From NCBI GenBank assembly GCA_036971475.1, contig JBAIZL010000002.1, positions 135,574,740 through 135,638,739 on the forward strand: a stretch of DNA of 64,000 bases. The letters are read 5' to 3'. The position numbers and the translations under genes were made by a program. Source of the stretch: Prosapia bicincta (Eukaryota > Arthropoda > Insecta > Hemiptera > Cercopidae). The notes under the pieces were generated by a model. That model searched no databases, was not told the origin of the DNA, and worked only from the letters and a program-made list of their open reading frames with translations. Shown piece after piece: positions 10,961 through 20,933 of this stretch (positions are counted from its first letter, which is position 1; every line of letters starts with the position of its first letter).

Positions 10961-12078
10961 TACTTGTTAAATGTTAGTTGTGTACCAATCAATTTAGTAT
11001 ATACATATGATTTTAATTTTAAATTGTGAATCAGCAATATTTACTTTCAAGGTATTGTGCAAGAGTTGAATTATGAGAGTATGTGGCCTTAATGTCTATG
11101 ACACCTTCAAATAGCGAACATCACCTACATTACCACTTCTATCTGTTAAACACTATTATGGGCTGGTTTCTTTACTATCCCGCAAGTAATAAACATTGTA
11201 ACTTATTATTTTAGTAATATTTTTATTCAAGTTAGTGCCTAGGGAGTGTAATCATGATAAAGGGTGATACAAATTATCTTTTATCTGTTAAACATTACCA
11301 TGTGATGTTTTATTAACTACTCCTCAACTGATGGAAATTTTGACTCAAAAATATTTACTTTGAAAGTAGTGCCTAAAGAATTACAGTTTGGGAAAGGGTG
11401 ATGGCCTTTTCTACCTGTAAAACATTATGTCTTGTAGTTATTTAATTACTATTTCACAAGTGATGAAAAATTTAACTGAGGTACTACCTTATTGATATTT
11501 ACATTGAAGGTAGTAGTGTGAAAAGTCGTTTAGTAGTCTATCTTTATACTGTCAATTTCTGTCAACTGTCTCATTGCTCTAGTAGCATAATAATACTGTA
11601 ATAACAAAGTGCTTTAAGGTGCAGTGACACCATTTGCATTGATTACTTATTTTTTTTTTGGTGGGAAATGAGTGTACCCACTCTAGCTACAAGAACTATT
11701 TCAATTGTAGGTTTATATTATTGCATATTATTTTGCCACATTTGTAGCAATTGTACGGATGTTTTTGTCATGTAATAAATAGTTTTGTTTGCTATTACAA
11801 TGATGCGTAATCTCTTTTAGCTCCAAAATATATTACATTAATATCTGTCTATAATATAACTGAATGAGGTTATGTTTTGAAGGAACAACACAGTGTTTCT
11901 GTTGTCCATATATCCGCTCTATTTCTGTTTCATTTATTATCCACTCAATCGTCATGACCACAGTCTTGACAATGAAGGTTTGCTGTACCTAGGTGTTCAT
12001 GAAGATGGGTGAAAAGTGTTTCTATCCTTTGAGTGATAGAAACTTCAAATGATGAAATAATATTTGTATTATTTATAT
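10961..12078. repeat. Diverged satellite-like units inside the palindrome arm
   Basis: Read on the minus strand, segments such as TTGCACAATACCTTGAAAGT followed by AATATTGC, and TGTTTAACAGAT with ATCATGATTACACTC, resemble monomers of the 138-bp satellite that starts at 26376. The periodicity is weak and copies are strongly diverged. No gene was seen. Confidence 0.55.
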
Positions 12079-12330
12079 TTATATCTCAGGAAATGACTTT
12101 TTGAACAATGTTATGCCGTTCTTGAATTTTTCTATCCATCCGTTACTTGCGTTTAAGCCACTGTGTCTTAATGATACTGCAAATTCTAAAGCCTTTTCTT
12201 CAATAAGATTTCCTGACAAAGGAAGGTTTTTCTTGCATGTTAACTCATTTAATCATCACATTATCAATATCTTCATATGTACAAAGTTTCTGTTTCTTTG
12301 TTTGCAAACATTTATTTTCACCTTTTTTCA
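12079..12330 (-). pseudogene. Tigger-type CENP-B HTH remnant (left-arm copy)
   Basis: The minus-strand reading corresponds to the right-arm copy at 23866-24114: NLIEEKALEFAVSLRHSGL, then GWIEKFKNG, then a stop at 12079-12081. This is the DNA-binding helix-turn-helix of Tigger/CENP-B-like transposases. No catalytic domain follows. Frameshifts interrupt the upstream part. Confidence 0.7.
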
Positions 12331-12850
12331 CAACACAACACAAATAAAACTGACCTAGCAAGATTGAAATGAATGACAAAAGAAAATGGTCGAAGGATGG
12401 GAAAGTACAATAGGCCTGTATCTATAAATGCAGAGTTCTTAAAATTTTATTCCTACTAACAAGCAATCAAATGCCGACATGTGTTTCACCTACTACTTGT
12501 CTACTAACCTATCTTCCACCTGCTAAAAATTTAAAAAATTCCAATTAAAAAGTGGTACCTGTTTATACAACACTACATTTTTTCAGTTTAAGTGAAGAAA
12601 AAACTGAGGTCTGAAATTTGTTACATAGAGGTAAATATACAGTGTAACTTCTAAAATTTCATGGGACAATGTAAAAATTCGTAAATTATGTAGGAGATTT
12701 CGTTTGACTATATTTTTTTAAATATACCAATTTTAGGTTCTACTTCAAGTCAATAGCTAATCAAGCTATTTCATAATGTTCTTTCTTGCTTATTACACTT
12801 TTGCTATTACTTGCGACCAGACTTTTTGTTAACTAAAGGTTGTTAAATTG
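12331..12850. other. Palindrome-arm sequence without a gene
   Basis: Matches 23345-23860 in inverse. Includes CTTATTACACTTTTGCTATT followed by ACTTGCGACCAGAC at about 12796-12830, the PLE-tail sequence that recurs as a foldback at 54355-54485. Confidence 0.6.
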
Positions 12851-12862
12851 TTAACTTACACT

Positions 12863-12900
12863 TGGAGGAAACGTTTTCGTCTTACGACATCTTCAGCCTC
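12863..12900 (-). ncRNA. Hammerhead-like motif at PLE 3' end (left-arm copy)
   Basis: On the minus strand: GAGG, CTGAAGA, T, GTC-GTAA-GAC, GAAAACGTTT, CCTC. This fits a minimal type I hammerhead: stem I GAGG/CCTC, box CUGANGA, stem II GUC/GAC, then GAAA. There is one extra base between box and stem II, and stem III is very short. It lies just downstream of the PLE coding remnant. PLEs are known to carry hammerhead ribozymes in their terminal repeats. Confidence 0.55.
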
Positions 12901-12989
12901 GTATTTTTGCTGGTAGGATTGCTGCAATTGTACTTCTTTAGTACCATTTTTTGAAAATTGATGTGATCGAAGAATATGTGTGATCTGTG

Positions 12990-13649
12990 CCATGTTTGTT
13001 CATTTAGGATGTCATTTTTATGTGTGTTGCTATGTCTAGTGTGTTTAATTTATGACATTTGTCGCATGCGTAGAGGATATTCATGTTATTTTCCATACTA
13101 TTGCGTATGTTTTTAGTGTCCTTGAGGTGATTTGTGAAGGTGGATCCAATAGTAGTATGCAGTACGCTTTTGTGTCTTTATATCTTTCGGCGAAAGATCT
13201 GCCTGTTTGTCCAATATAGAAGTTATTGCAATTGTTGCATTTTAGTTTGTATACTCCTGGGTTATTGTATGTGTTGGTATTGTCATTAATGCTGTGTCTG
13301 ATAGCCGTTTGGCTTTAATTTGTTGTTCTGCAAACTACATTGTACCCTGCTTTTTTTAATTGGTGTACTGTTTTATTTGTAAGTTTGTTTATGTATGTGA
13401 GGGTGATGAATTTGTTTGTGTTCATGTTTTTTTGTTGTTACTGTTCTTGTTGAGTATTTTTCTGTGTAGTTTGTCTATTAAATAATAGTCATATCTGTTT
13501 TTGTGAGTTAAATATTTGATTGTGTTTTAGTTCCTCCGAGTAGTTAGTTGTGTACATAGGTATTTTGTTTAGTCTATGTAGTAATTGTTTGAATGCTGCG
13601 TGTTTATGTTGTATTGGGTGGTTCGATGTGTTGCGTATCAGTGTAAATA
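12990..13649 (-). pseudogene. PLE GIY-YIG and thumb region (left-arm copy, RT core deleted)
   Basis: The inverse of 22545-23230. The minus strand retains the PLE thumb-like region (NHPIQHKH type) and the GIY-YIG-type block containing CNNCNKFYIGQTCRSFAERF-like codons around 13230-13170. The RT catalytic core that the right arm still has upstream of 22545 is missing here. The homology break at about 13650 marks a deletion of about 1.2 kb. Stops and frameshifts are present. Confidence 0.75.
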
Positions 13650-14004
13650 CTCATATTTAGAAGACCTTTGTTAGTTTGCCACATATCTGGAAGGAAGCAA
13701 ATGGCATTCACAATACTACAGAATATTCATAGGGATGGAATTTATAGGCACTTTTTTTAAATTAAAAAGTTGTGTTACAAACTATAGAATTTTAATACTT
13801 TATAAATTGTACATTATTGCTGATAACCTAAAGTTATTTTTTGGAAAGTTTTGCGTTTTTATATAATTTCGTTAAAAAGTTGTAACGATTTGTATTTTGT
13901 GCGCACGTAAGGGACTGAATCCGCCTGTCTGATACGGTCACAAAAACAGAGCATTTTATAACATCTTTCTGTCTCACATTATTATTATATTAAAACTTTA
14001 AATA
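13650..14004. other. Unmatched filler (13650-13740), then palindrome arm
   Basis: The first 90 bp have no counterpart in the right arm. From about 13740 the sequence again matches, in inverse, 21046-21310, up to the TA target of the mariner insertion at 14003-14004. No gene. Confidence 0.6.
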
Positions 14005-14179
14005 CAGGGTGACACATGAGAGACGGACGGTTTTGAACTGTGTAGTACTGAGGCCGCTGTGGTGGGGATAGTTCTGATCCACACAACACGCCATTTCATT
14101 TACTCAGTCACTATAGAGCAGTAGGACTTGCAACGCCGAGACAGTCTATGCAGTCGTTGCAACTGTCTATGACAGTTTT

Positions 14180-14660
14180 GTGAAAAGTGGTGAGTCTATT
14201 ATTGCTACGCAGCGATTGTTTCGTGCACGGTTTAATGTCGGTCGACATGGAGCTGTTCCAAGCCGTAACACAATCCTCAGATGGGAGGAAAACTTCAGAT
14301 CAACTGGAAGCATACTGGCTAAGAAGCATCCTCGCCCGAGACACTTCAATGACAGTTCTTAGACGCATGTTTCCTGGCCGGATTATCTCACGTTTTGGCA
14401 ATGTTCCTTGGCCTCCCAGGTCTCCCGACTTGTCAGTTTGTGACTTTTTTTCTGTGGGGGTACCTTAAGAACTGTGTTTATAACCACAAACCACGAAATT
14501 TGGACGAGTTGAAGAATGCAATCATTTAAGAAATTGCTGCCGTCCCTGCAGAGATTTTAGTCCGTGTGATGGAGGATTATGAGAAGAGACTTGAGTCCTG
14601 CATTCGAAATGATGGACATCACCTTAATGACATTATTTTTCACAAATATTTTTGTTAACT
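14180..14660 (+). pseudogene. Mariner-like transposase remnant with internal deletion
   Basis: Begins in the N-terminal HTH region (ATQRLFRARFNVGRHGAVPS, then RNTILRWEENFRSTGS), as in the family at 10172-10960. At about 14350 it jumps directly to the C-terminal part (MFPGRIISRFGNVPWPPRS, then PDLSVCDFF, the third catalytic D region). The section with the first two catalytic aspartates is deleted. Further frameshifts follow toward 14660. This is a non-autonomous derivative of the same mariner clade as the other two copies, though with different terminal repeats. Confidence 0.8.
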
Positions 14661-15004
14661 AAAATGGTAAATAATGAGCTTTGATTTTCTGTATTTTTTT
14701 TTTTTTTTTTTTTTACTGAAACTCTAAGTACCTTATTGGTGTAGAGCACTTAGCTGCAGCCTTTGTACTCTTTTCCCATCCCTACCACAGGACTAGCTTA
14801 GTGGATACCTACCTCTTTGCAGAAATCAAGTACCCACCTGATGCTAAATCTTCTGATATCCTCTGGTGTACATACCTGCCAGCCAAACCACTTTCTCTTT
14901 GCAGCTCCCAAAGCCGGGCACTCACAGAGTGCATGGATTGGGCTTTCCTCTTGGTCCTCGTCGCATCTCTTGCACACAGGGGACCTAGATTTCCCAATTT
15001 TGTA

Positions 15005-16064
15005 TTAGAACCCCCTCAGATTCCCATGACCTGTGACCAGCTCTACAGTAACTCTGAGTTGATGTCTACTTAAGGAGAGTAGTTCTTTGCCCCACAAATC
15101 TCCTGAGTAACCCCACAGTACCTTGGATTTGTTAAACCCCAAGGTTGCATTCCATTCTTCCCTGCACAAACTGTCTATTTGTGCCGTGATCCTCTTGCGC
15201 CCCTCCTGAGGTGGCATGCCCACTGCCCTCAGCAACGGTCCTTGAGTTATACACCCTTGTTTTGCTAAGGCGTCAGCTCTCTCATTCCCTATCCAGCCAC
15301 AATGTCCTGGGATCCAGGTTAGGTTGAGTGAATTATAATTACTAAGCTCTGCTAGAGAGGCTATAGTCTCAGCCACCAGCCTAGAGCTGGTACTAGCCTT
15401 ACCTAAAGCCTTCAGAGCTGCCTGACTGTCCGAGCAAATCCAGATGGTCTTGCCCCTCCTGCCAGACCCTATTATTTCCTCAGCACATAGTTTGATCGCG
15501 AACACCTCTCCCTGGAAGACAGAGTTGTAGTCCTCCAGGCGATGACAAAATCTGTCTTGATGTCTCGGTCCACTAAATCCTGCTCCCACTCCTTCCTTCA
15601 TCTTGGACCCATCGGTGAACCAGATTTCACCATGTTTGGGTCTACACTCCGCCCATGCCTCTCTTGCAGGAATATGGATTTTGTAGTTTCCTGTTTCCCT
15701 TTTAAGACACGGTATCTTATCCTGAGGTTCTATCCAGAGCTCCTTCAGTGAATCCCCCAAATAGCTGTTTATGACGTTTGCTACTTGTCTTCCACTGCCC
15801 GGTACAACTTAGCCGGTATGCAGTTTTCATTGCCTCCATCCTAATCTGAAGACTCAAGGATGGAAAACCCAACATAACCCTCATGGCCGCACATGGTGTG
15901 CTTCTCCTTGTAGCTGTTATGCCTCTAAGGAAGTGCCCCTGCGCGCAGTCCAGCATTCTTTTACTTGTTTCTTTCTGCGCGCTGTCCCACCAGACGATTG
16001 AGGCAAAGACCAACCTCGGCTCCACAATAGCGGAATAAATCCAGTTCATCTGACGTGGACCCAA
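15005..16064 (-). pseudogene. LINE thumb/connection and RNase H domain
   Basis: 15717-16064 gives the region after the RT (RQMNWIYSAIVEPRLVFASI, then VWWDSAQK). 15005-15760 gives RNase H: WFTDGSKMKEGVGAGF (first D), YNSVFQGEVFAIKLCAEEI (E), WICSDSQAALKAL (second D) and WIPGHCGWIGNERADALAKQ (last D). All four acidic positions are present. The two frames overlap, so there is a frameshift between them. The frame ends near VTGHGNLRGF, and the C-terminal zinc-knuckle-like part (codons near 14760-15005) is out of frame relative to the copy at 28750-29187. Confidence 0.88.
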
Positions 16065-16243
16065 ACCCCATCTCGTGCCTATTGCTCCTCTGCATTGCCA
16101 GAACGTAGCTATGGCTTTTTTGCACTTATCCTCTAAGTGCTCACGCCAGAGTAGCTCCTATCCAGAATAACTCCCAGATATTTAGCGCTCTCAACGTAGC
16201 TTATTTTGGCATTACCAACTTCCATCATCTCCAGCGATTTAGT

Positions 16244-17390
16244 TTAATATCGCCTAGTGAAGATGAGTGCCACAGATTTCTCTCCTTTAATGCATAGTGC
16301 ATTCTCCCTGCACCATGCTTCTGTTACCTTGAGTGCCTCTTGAAGCAGGTCTTTGAGAACCTCTTCAAATGGTCCCCTGACAAGGATAACTATATTTTCC
16401 GCATATCCTACCACCTTGACACCCATTCCACTGAGCTTCCTTAGTAGGCCGTCCACGTCAAGACTCCACAGCAGAGGGGATAACACTCCACCCTGCGGGC
16501 AGCCTTCCGAGACCATCCCATTTATTGTGCACCCCATCCAGGATGCAGTACTTATACGGTTTTCCAAGGAACTCATAATCCAATTTATAATTCCATCAGA
16601 AATCCCGTGATCCATAGCTGCTCTCTTGAAGGCCAGTCTAGAGGTACTATTAAAAGCCCCCTCCACATCAAGAAAAGCCCCAATACATATCCCCCTTGTT
16701 GTTGATCTGACTCTCAATAAAGTCCACAACCAACAACAGCGCAGTCTCCACTGACCTACCAGTTCGGTAGGCGTGTTGGTCCTGATGAAGCGGATACTGC
16801 TTCAGAGGTCCCTCCTTCAAATAGTGGTCCACCAGCCTTTCCTGTGTCTTTAACAAGAAAGATGTAAGGCTAATAGGTCTGAAGTCCTTTACTTCTGTGT
16901 AACCTTTCCTCCCCGGTTTAGGGATAAAAATAACTTTCGTTTTTTATCGCCAGTCCGCCCTTAGCCCAGTATGTCAGAGGTTTTGAGCACCACCCCTACC
17001 GGCCTAATATCGGGAAAACTGTTCCTCATAAGCAGACGCAGAGTTTCTTCCGGGGTGTCAGTAAAGCTACCATCAGTCTTCTTGACAACCTTAAGCACTC
17101 CCCTCGGTCCACCTGCTAACACCTCAAACAGTCTAGCAGTGTCACTCAGTGTGCTTGTCTCTGTCTTTATATGCCTGCCAGGTCTCTGCCGTTTTCTTCT
17201 TCTTTGCCCTATTAAAGAGCCTTCTAGTCTCTTTCCGTCTTGCCTCTAACTCGCTGTTCCACTTAAGCTTACCACGCCCAGTGTTTATCTGCGAGAGAGG
17301 CCAATTTTCCTCAAACGACATGGAAATTGCAGTCCTGATGTAGGCCTCAGTATTTTCCAGTTCGTTTGATGTACCATATTTATTTACCAC
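16244..17390 (-). pseudogene. LINE reverse transcriptase domain with altered catalytic box
   Basis: The linker runs from 17390 (MVNKYGTSNELENTEAYIRT). The RT motifs are DQHAYRTGRSVETALL, then FLDVEGAFNS (motif A), CPQGGVLSPLLWSLDVDGLL (motif B) and GYAENIVILVRG at 16394-16408 (motif C). Motif C is normally YADD; here it is YAEN, so both catalytic aspartates have changed. Frameshifts near 16730 and 16860 also break the frame. This copy cannot be an active polymerase. Confidence 0.88.
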
Positions 17391-17394
17391 GGAA

Positions 17395-18143
17395 GTCTGA
17401 CATCCGCCTCCTCACCAAGGACTTAAAACCTTCCCAGTTTGTCCTTCGCGGGTTCCTAAGCCACACCACATGGGGGACAACTCCCCTCATCGTAGCAGTG
17501 ATGATCCGGTGATCAGACATGGAGGGCTCATCCGAAACCTGCCAGTCATGCACCCACCTTACCATTTGTCTATTACAGTAGGAACTAGAACCTCTATTCT
17601 GTTTGAAGTGACAAATGTTGGCTCGGCACCTGTGTTTAAAACCACAAGGTTTTCTTCAATCAAGAAGGAGAGGAGCTCCTCACCTCGCTCATTTGTATCT
17701 GTGCTGCCCCACACCTCATTATGAGCATTGGCATCACAGCCCACTTAGATTCCTATATTCCTCTCCCTGCAGTACCGAACTAACTTACGTAATTCTGCAG
17801 GGGGCGATTCTCTATTGTGGGCGCAGTAAGTGGAGGCCACGATGAACTCCCTGCTCCCACTTACCTCGCTCTTACCTCGAATTCTAACCACCGCAAGGTC
17901 TTTAGTTGAGAATTCTTGAATCAGCATGGCTTCTAGTCCTCTGACTATCACACATGCTCTGTGCCCCTCATGTTCCCCACTTGCGTAGGTGCGCCCAGCT
18001 GGAGTCAGACCCCTTATACGGTTCCTGACCAACCACGGTTCTTGCACTAGCGCAAGCACTGGTAATGTGTGCCTCACATTTAAGCACCTGGTTAGGACCA
18101 TCGAGGCGATTTTACTGTGGTGCAAGTTAATTTGCAGGATCAT
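17395..18143 (-). pseudogene. LINE AP-endonuclease domain
   Basis: Starts MILQINLHHSKIASMVLTR, the usual N-terminus of R1/LOA ORF2 endonucleases. It continues with LALVQEPW (catalytic glutamate), GCDANAHNEVWGS (the D-N-H block), PTFVTSNRIEVLVPTV and SMSDHRIITA (the terminal S-D-H). The domain is spread over three frames: 17745-18143, 17559-17744 and 17380-17565. A stop or frameshift at about 17745 and another near 17560 break it. All main catalytic motifs remain readable. Its role is to nick the target so reverse transcription can start. Confidence 0.85.
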
Positions 18144-18596
18144 TGCTTAAGGGTTAGCCATATCCAACTGACCCCTATGCCTTCTCCTGATTCTCTCTCT
18201 CGCCCTTCTCTTCCGGGTCCTTAGATTTCCACTTAAAAGTGACCTCTGCAGTCCCCAGGAAGGCTTTCCCATCTCTTGCCTTTAGTTGTTTGGCCGATGC
18301 CTCATCCAATCCTAGGCAGAGGAGGCTTGCAGGTCCCCGCTCAATGCACTGTAGGATCTTCCACTTCGAAGGATCTTCCACTTGATTTTCTGTAAATAAA
18401 CATACATTATTTTTAAAGTTGGCTGAGTATTATTTCATTAAAAACTGTCTGTCTCCCGTGTGTCACCCTGTATATGTATTAATTAAAGAAAATTAAGTTG
18501 AATAAATCATGATAAAGTTAATGTTGTCAACTTTATTCATTTTATTTCTTAATACAATTTAATTTTATTTAATTTTTTGAAACCAGTAATACGCAC

Positions 18597-19574
18597 TGAG
18601 ACGGCCAAAAAGTTTTAAAAGGAAAGATTTTGTTTGTGGCAAAATCTTTTAAAAATATTAAATTATGAAAGTTTAGAAATGACATCGCTGCTATGAAACG
18701 TTGCAGACTATCAACGTTGTTATCTGTTTAAGTAAACCAGGCTGGCCCTAACAGGTCAACTTTGTTCACAAAATGAAGCAAATGCAGGAAATTAATTATT
18801 TCTTCTAGCTTGTAAGATTTAATATAAAATAAATTTTTGTTATTGTAACAAACCAAAAAATAAAATATGAAAATAAAATTATAAAACATAAAGTAGAAGA
18901 GAATTGTTTATGATAAGAAGAAAGAAATTAATAAATAAACAAATTATTGTAAAGTAGCAAATTTATTAACAAAAGTTTTAAACAATGTAATTAATAAATG
19001 GTTAAATAAATTTTTAAAGACTTTGAAAAGTGTTCAGTGCGGATATATAATTTTTTCAAATGACTTAAAGGTACAATTTACGAACGGAAAGGGCTAGAAC
19101 TGTGATTCAAGTTTGTAACAACTTCTTGATTGGTAAAAAAGAATTTGGAGTCAAAAAAGATCAATGTATTACACCAGAAGTGACATATATAAAGCCTCAG
19201 CGAAAAAACGTACAAAAATCTAATTCAGAAAGGTAAATTTAGACACTATCATATAAGTCCAAACAGGTCTTGTACAACCGATAAACCAGGTAGCGAGGAA
19301 TATTGGGACTCGGCAATCAGCTTTAGAAGAAGATGAACGTGTTCTGTACGAGGTCCAGAAAGAAAATACATGATGCTGGTCCATGGCTGAGGACCACACC
19401 AAGCCCAGATGGACGTGAAGATGACCTGCTGTCGAACGCCCGCGAAACAAACTACCAATTTTTTAACAGCGTAAAATGTAATAATAAGTAATAATACGGC
19501 TCTAAATTCGATCGGTGACGATGTATGCATTAAGAAGACTCCAGCAAAACCAGGACGATCACAGCCATCCCAGT
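18597..19574. other. Palindrome centre, unidentified part
   Basis: AT-rich to about 19080, then a less AT-rich stretch (19220-19530) with open frames on the minus strand that I cannot assign. One plus-strand reading of that stretch runs into the PLE at 19575. It may be PLE 5' or host-flank sequence. Confidence 0.4.
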
Positions 19575-20327
19575 GAGAGTTTTTATGGCAAGTCTCATCA
19601 ACATAAACTAGCTGCTTACAACACCATGATATATCGCCTCCTTAAAACACCACTAGACAAAGATGAACACTACCAGGAGTTAAACACCATAAAATATATA
19701 GCACAAACAAATGGATACAACCCAACAATGGTTGACAAATTATACAACCACCTAAAAAATAAACATAATAACCCAAATACAAACACACAAGATGACAATC
19801 CCATAAAATACTTATCAATACCATACAGATCTTCTAAAACCCACAATCTAACCAACACATTACGAAAATACAACTACAAAATAGCTTACTCCACACACAA
19901 CACTCTCAACAAACAATTTAAACCCAACAACAAAATCAACGACATTTACAACACCACTGGAGTAATTTGCAGTTCATGCCCCAGTTTTTACATAGGCCAG
20001 ACAAGGAGGTCATTCTACACACGTTACCAAGAACATATAAAAGCACTAAAAAACAATAACTACCAATCAAACTTCGCCGATCATCTCAACTCCACAAAAC
20101 ATGACTACATAGACATAACATCTAACCTACGAATTCTTCATAAACAACACAGAAATAACCAACGCTACACAACCGAACAATATGAAATATATAGACACTT
20201 TAAACTACACCCTACACACATACTCAATACACAATTACATTACAATTCAACCGCACTTTTTGACATCATAACTCCTAATACACACAAAATACACCCACAC
20301 CACCAAAATATCCCACCCCCAAACTAA
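19575..20327 (+). CDS. 5'-truncated PLE: RT thumb plus GIY-YIG endonuclease
   Basis: A continuous frame (from an upstream ATG at 19533) reads HQHKLAAYNTMIYRLLKTPL and QELNTIKYIAQTNGYNPTMV, the post-catalytic part of a PLE RT. It then reads KINDIYNTTGVICSSCPSFY, IGQTRRSFYTRYQEHIKAL and SNFADHLNSTKHD. The latter is the complete PLE-type GIY-YIG endonuclease: the Y and IG motif, arginines, glutamate and H are all visible, with a C-S-S-C pair before it. The RT catalytic core is absent; codons before about 19575 do not look like PLE. Open to TAA at 20325-20327 without a break, so the truncated copy is fairly young. Confidence 0.87.
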   Translation, partial: ESFYGKSHQHKLAAYNTMIYRLLKTPLDKDEHYQELNTIKYIAQTNGYNPTMVDKLYNHLKNKHNNPNTNTQDDNPIKYLSIPYRSSKTHNLTNTLRKYNYKIAYSTHNTLNKQFKPNNKINDIYNTTGVICSSCPSFYIGQTRRSFYTRYQEHIKALKNNNYQSNFADHLNSTKHDYIDITSNLRILHKQHRNNQRYTTEQYEIYRHFKLHPTHILNTQLHYNSTALFDIITPNTHKIHPHHQNIPPPN

Positions 20328-20338
20328 CCTACGTAAAA

Positions 20339-20400
20339 CTTGAGATCAGTTACGGTCTGAGTTGACAAAGGGACACATCTCCCAAAACGGCTGTCCTCAA
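20339..20400 (+). ncRNA. Hammerhead-like motif at the PLE 3' end
   Basis: Just 12 bases after the PLE stop: TTGAG (stem I), a linker with GTTGACAAA, GGGA-CACATC-TCCC (stem II), then AAAACGGCTGTC and CTCAA (other side of stem I, 20396-20400). The 3' half matches a type I hammerhead with a GUC cleavage site. The GAAA is AAAA here, and the CUGANGA box is replaced by a longer, degenerate segment. A closely related solitary copy is at 51661-51720. Confidence 0.45.
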
Positions 20401-20450
20401 CAAACAAAGTAAGTGCTACTATAGGCAAGTTTAAAACATTAAAAGTGTAA

Positions 20451-20499
20451 GTGCATACTAGAGCGTTTCGGCCCTACAGTGTCCATCATCATCAGGCAC
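20451..20499 (-). ncRNA. Hammerhead-like motif, solitary
   Basis: The minus strand reads GTGC, then the canonical box CTGATGA, a possible weak stem II, GGCC, GAAAC, and returns with GCAC at 20451-20454. GTGC/GCAC would be stem I. The box and GAAA are intact, but stem II is poor. No PLE coding sequence of the same orientation follows within 1 kb. Confidence 0.35.
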
Positions 20500-20582
20500 A
20501 AATAGGTAGTTCGTGGAACGTGAACTTCGGGGACAAGGTTTCTGCTCCCTAGATGTGTAACAAGAAAGGTTTGGCCGTGGCA

Positions 20583-20933
20583 GCACGCGACATTCGCCGC
20601 TCTTGCTGACATGCACAAACAAGTTTGCTCTATGTATGATAATATTTACTTTAAAATCATCACCTGATAATGCTTTATTGCAAAAAAAAAACACAGTTCA
20701 CAGATAACCTCCATGTTATTTAATTACTAATCTGTATGAAAGACAAATTCATAATCACAATATAAAATTATATATTCTTAAATATTCTGGAGAGACATTC
20801 CATGTGTTTTATACAATGCCCTAATCTCATACGCATAATAACACTACATATTTTCATGATTTAATCGTCAACTGTTCATACATAGAGCAAACTTGTTTGT
20901 GCATGTAAGCGAGAGCGGCGAATGTCGTGTGCG
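20583..20933. repeat. Inverted repeat of about 53 bp
   Basis: 20583-20635 (GCACGCGACATTCGCCGCTC...GCTCTATGTATG) and 20880-20933 are near-exact reverse complements, separated by about 245 bp. The inner half of the right palindrome arm begins at the end of this repeat. It is probably a small foldback at or near the duplication breakpoint. Confidence 0.8.

Larger units (their letters stand above)
14694..18381 (-). mobile_element. R1/LOA-type LINE, 5'-truncated, with 13-bp target duplication
   Basis: The identical 13-mer TTGATTTTCTGTA lies at 14681-14693 and 18382-18394, immediately flanking a 3,688-bp insertion. A run of about 21 T (14694-14714) on the plus strand is the poly(A) tail of the minus-strand element. 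In reading order the domains are a short ORF1-like end (18381-18175), apurinic endonuclease, reverse transcriptase, RNase H and a C-terminal cysteine/histidine region. This order with RNase H fits the I/LOA/R1 group of insect LINEs. It sits inside the 14005-18470 mariner, so it is the youngest insertion of the stack. A second, shorter copy is at 28655-29462. Confidence 0.93.
14005..18470 (+). mobile_element. Internally deleted mariner-like element, split by a LINE
   Basis: Terminal repeats CAGGGTGACACATGAGAGAC (14005) and, inverted, CAGGGTGACACACGGGAGAC (ending 18470) are flanked by TA at 14003-14004 and 18471-18472. The matching place in the right palindrome arm (about 21046-21055) reads CTTTAAATATATGTATTAAT with a single TA, so it is the empty site. 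Without the LINE the element is about 765 bp, far short of a full mariner. A stretch of transposase codons is retained at 14180-14660. Confidence 0.93.
10172..18596. repeat. Left arm of large inverted duplication
   Basis: The reverse complement of this arm matches 20932-25830 along its length. Check points: the mariner TA site 10961 against 25425; CTTATTACACTTTTGCTATT at about 12796 against its inverse ending at about 23411; GGTTCGATGTGTTG at about 13621 against 22570; ATACGCAC at 18589-18596 against 20932. The left arm lacks about 1.2 kb of the PLE present on the right and has about 90 bp of unmatched sequence there (13650-13740). It alone carries the mariner plus LINE insertion at 14005-18470. 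Point differences and small indels throughout show the arms are not identical. Confidence 0.9.

Noticed and set aside
12101..12358. 85-codon plus-strand frame in the left arm, matched by an 89-codon minus-strand frame at 23823-24092
   Set aside because: Conserved between arms only because the DNA is duplicated; the meaningful reading is the CENP-B-type HTH on the other strand.
19220..19530. Overlapping minus-strand frames of 76 and 93 codons
   Set aside because: Two overlapping frames with no motif, splice support or recognisable composition; left as unidentified sequence.
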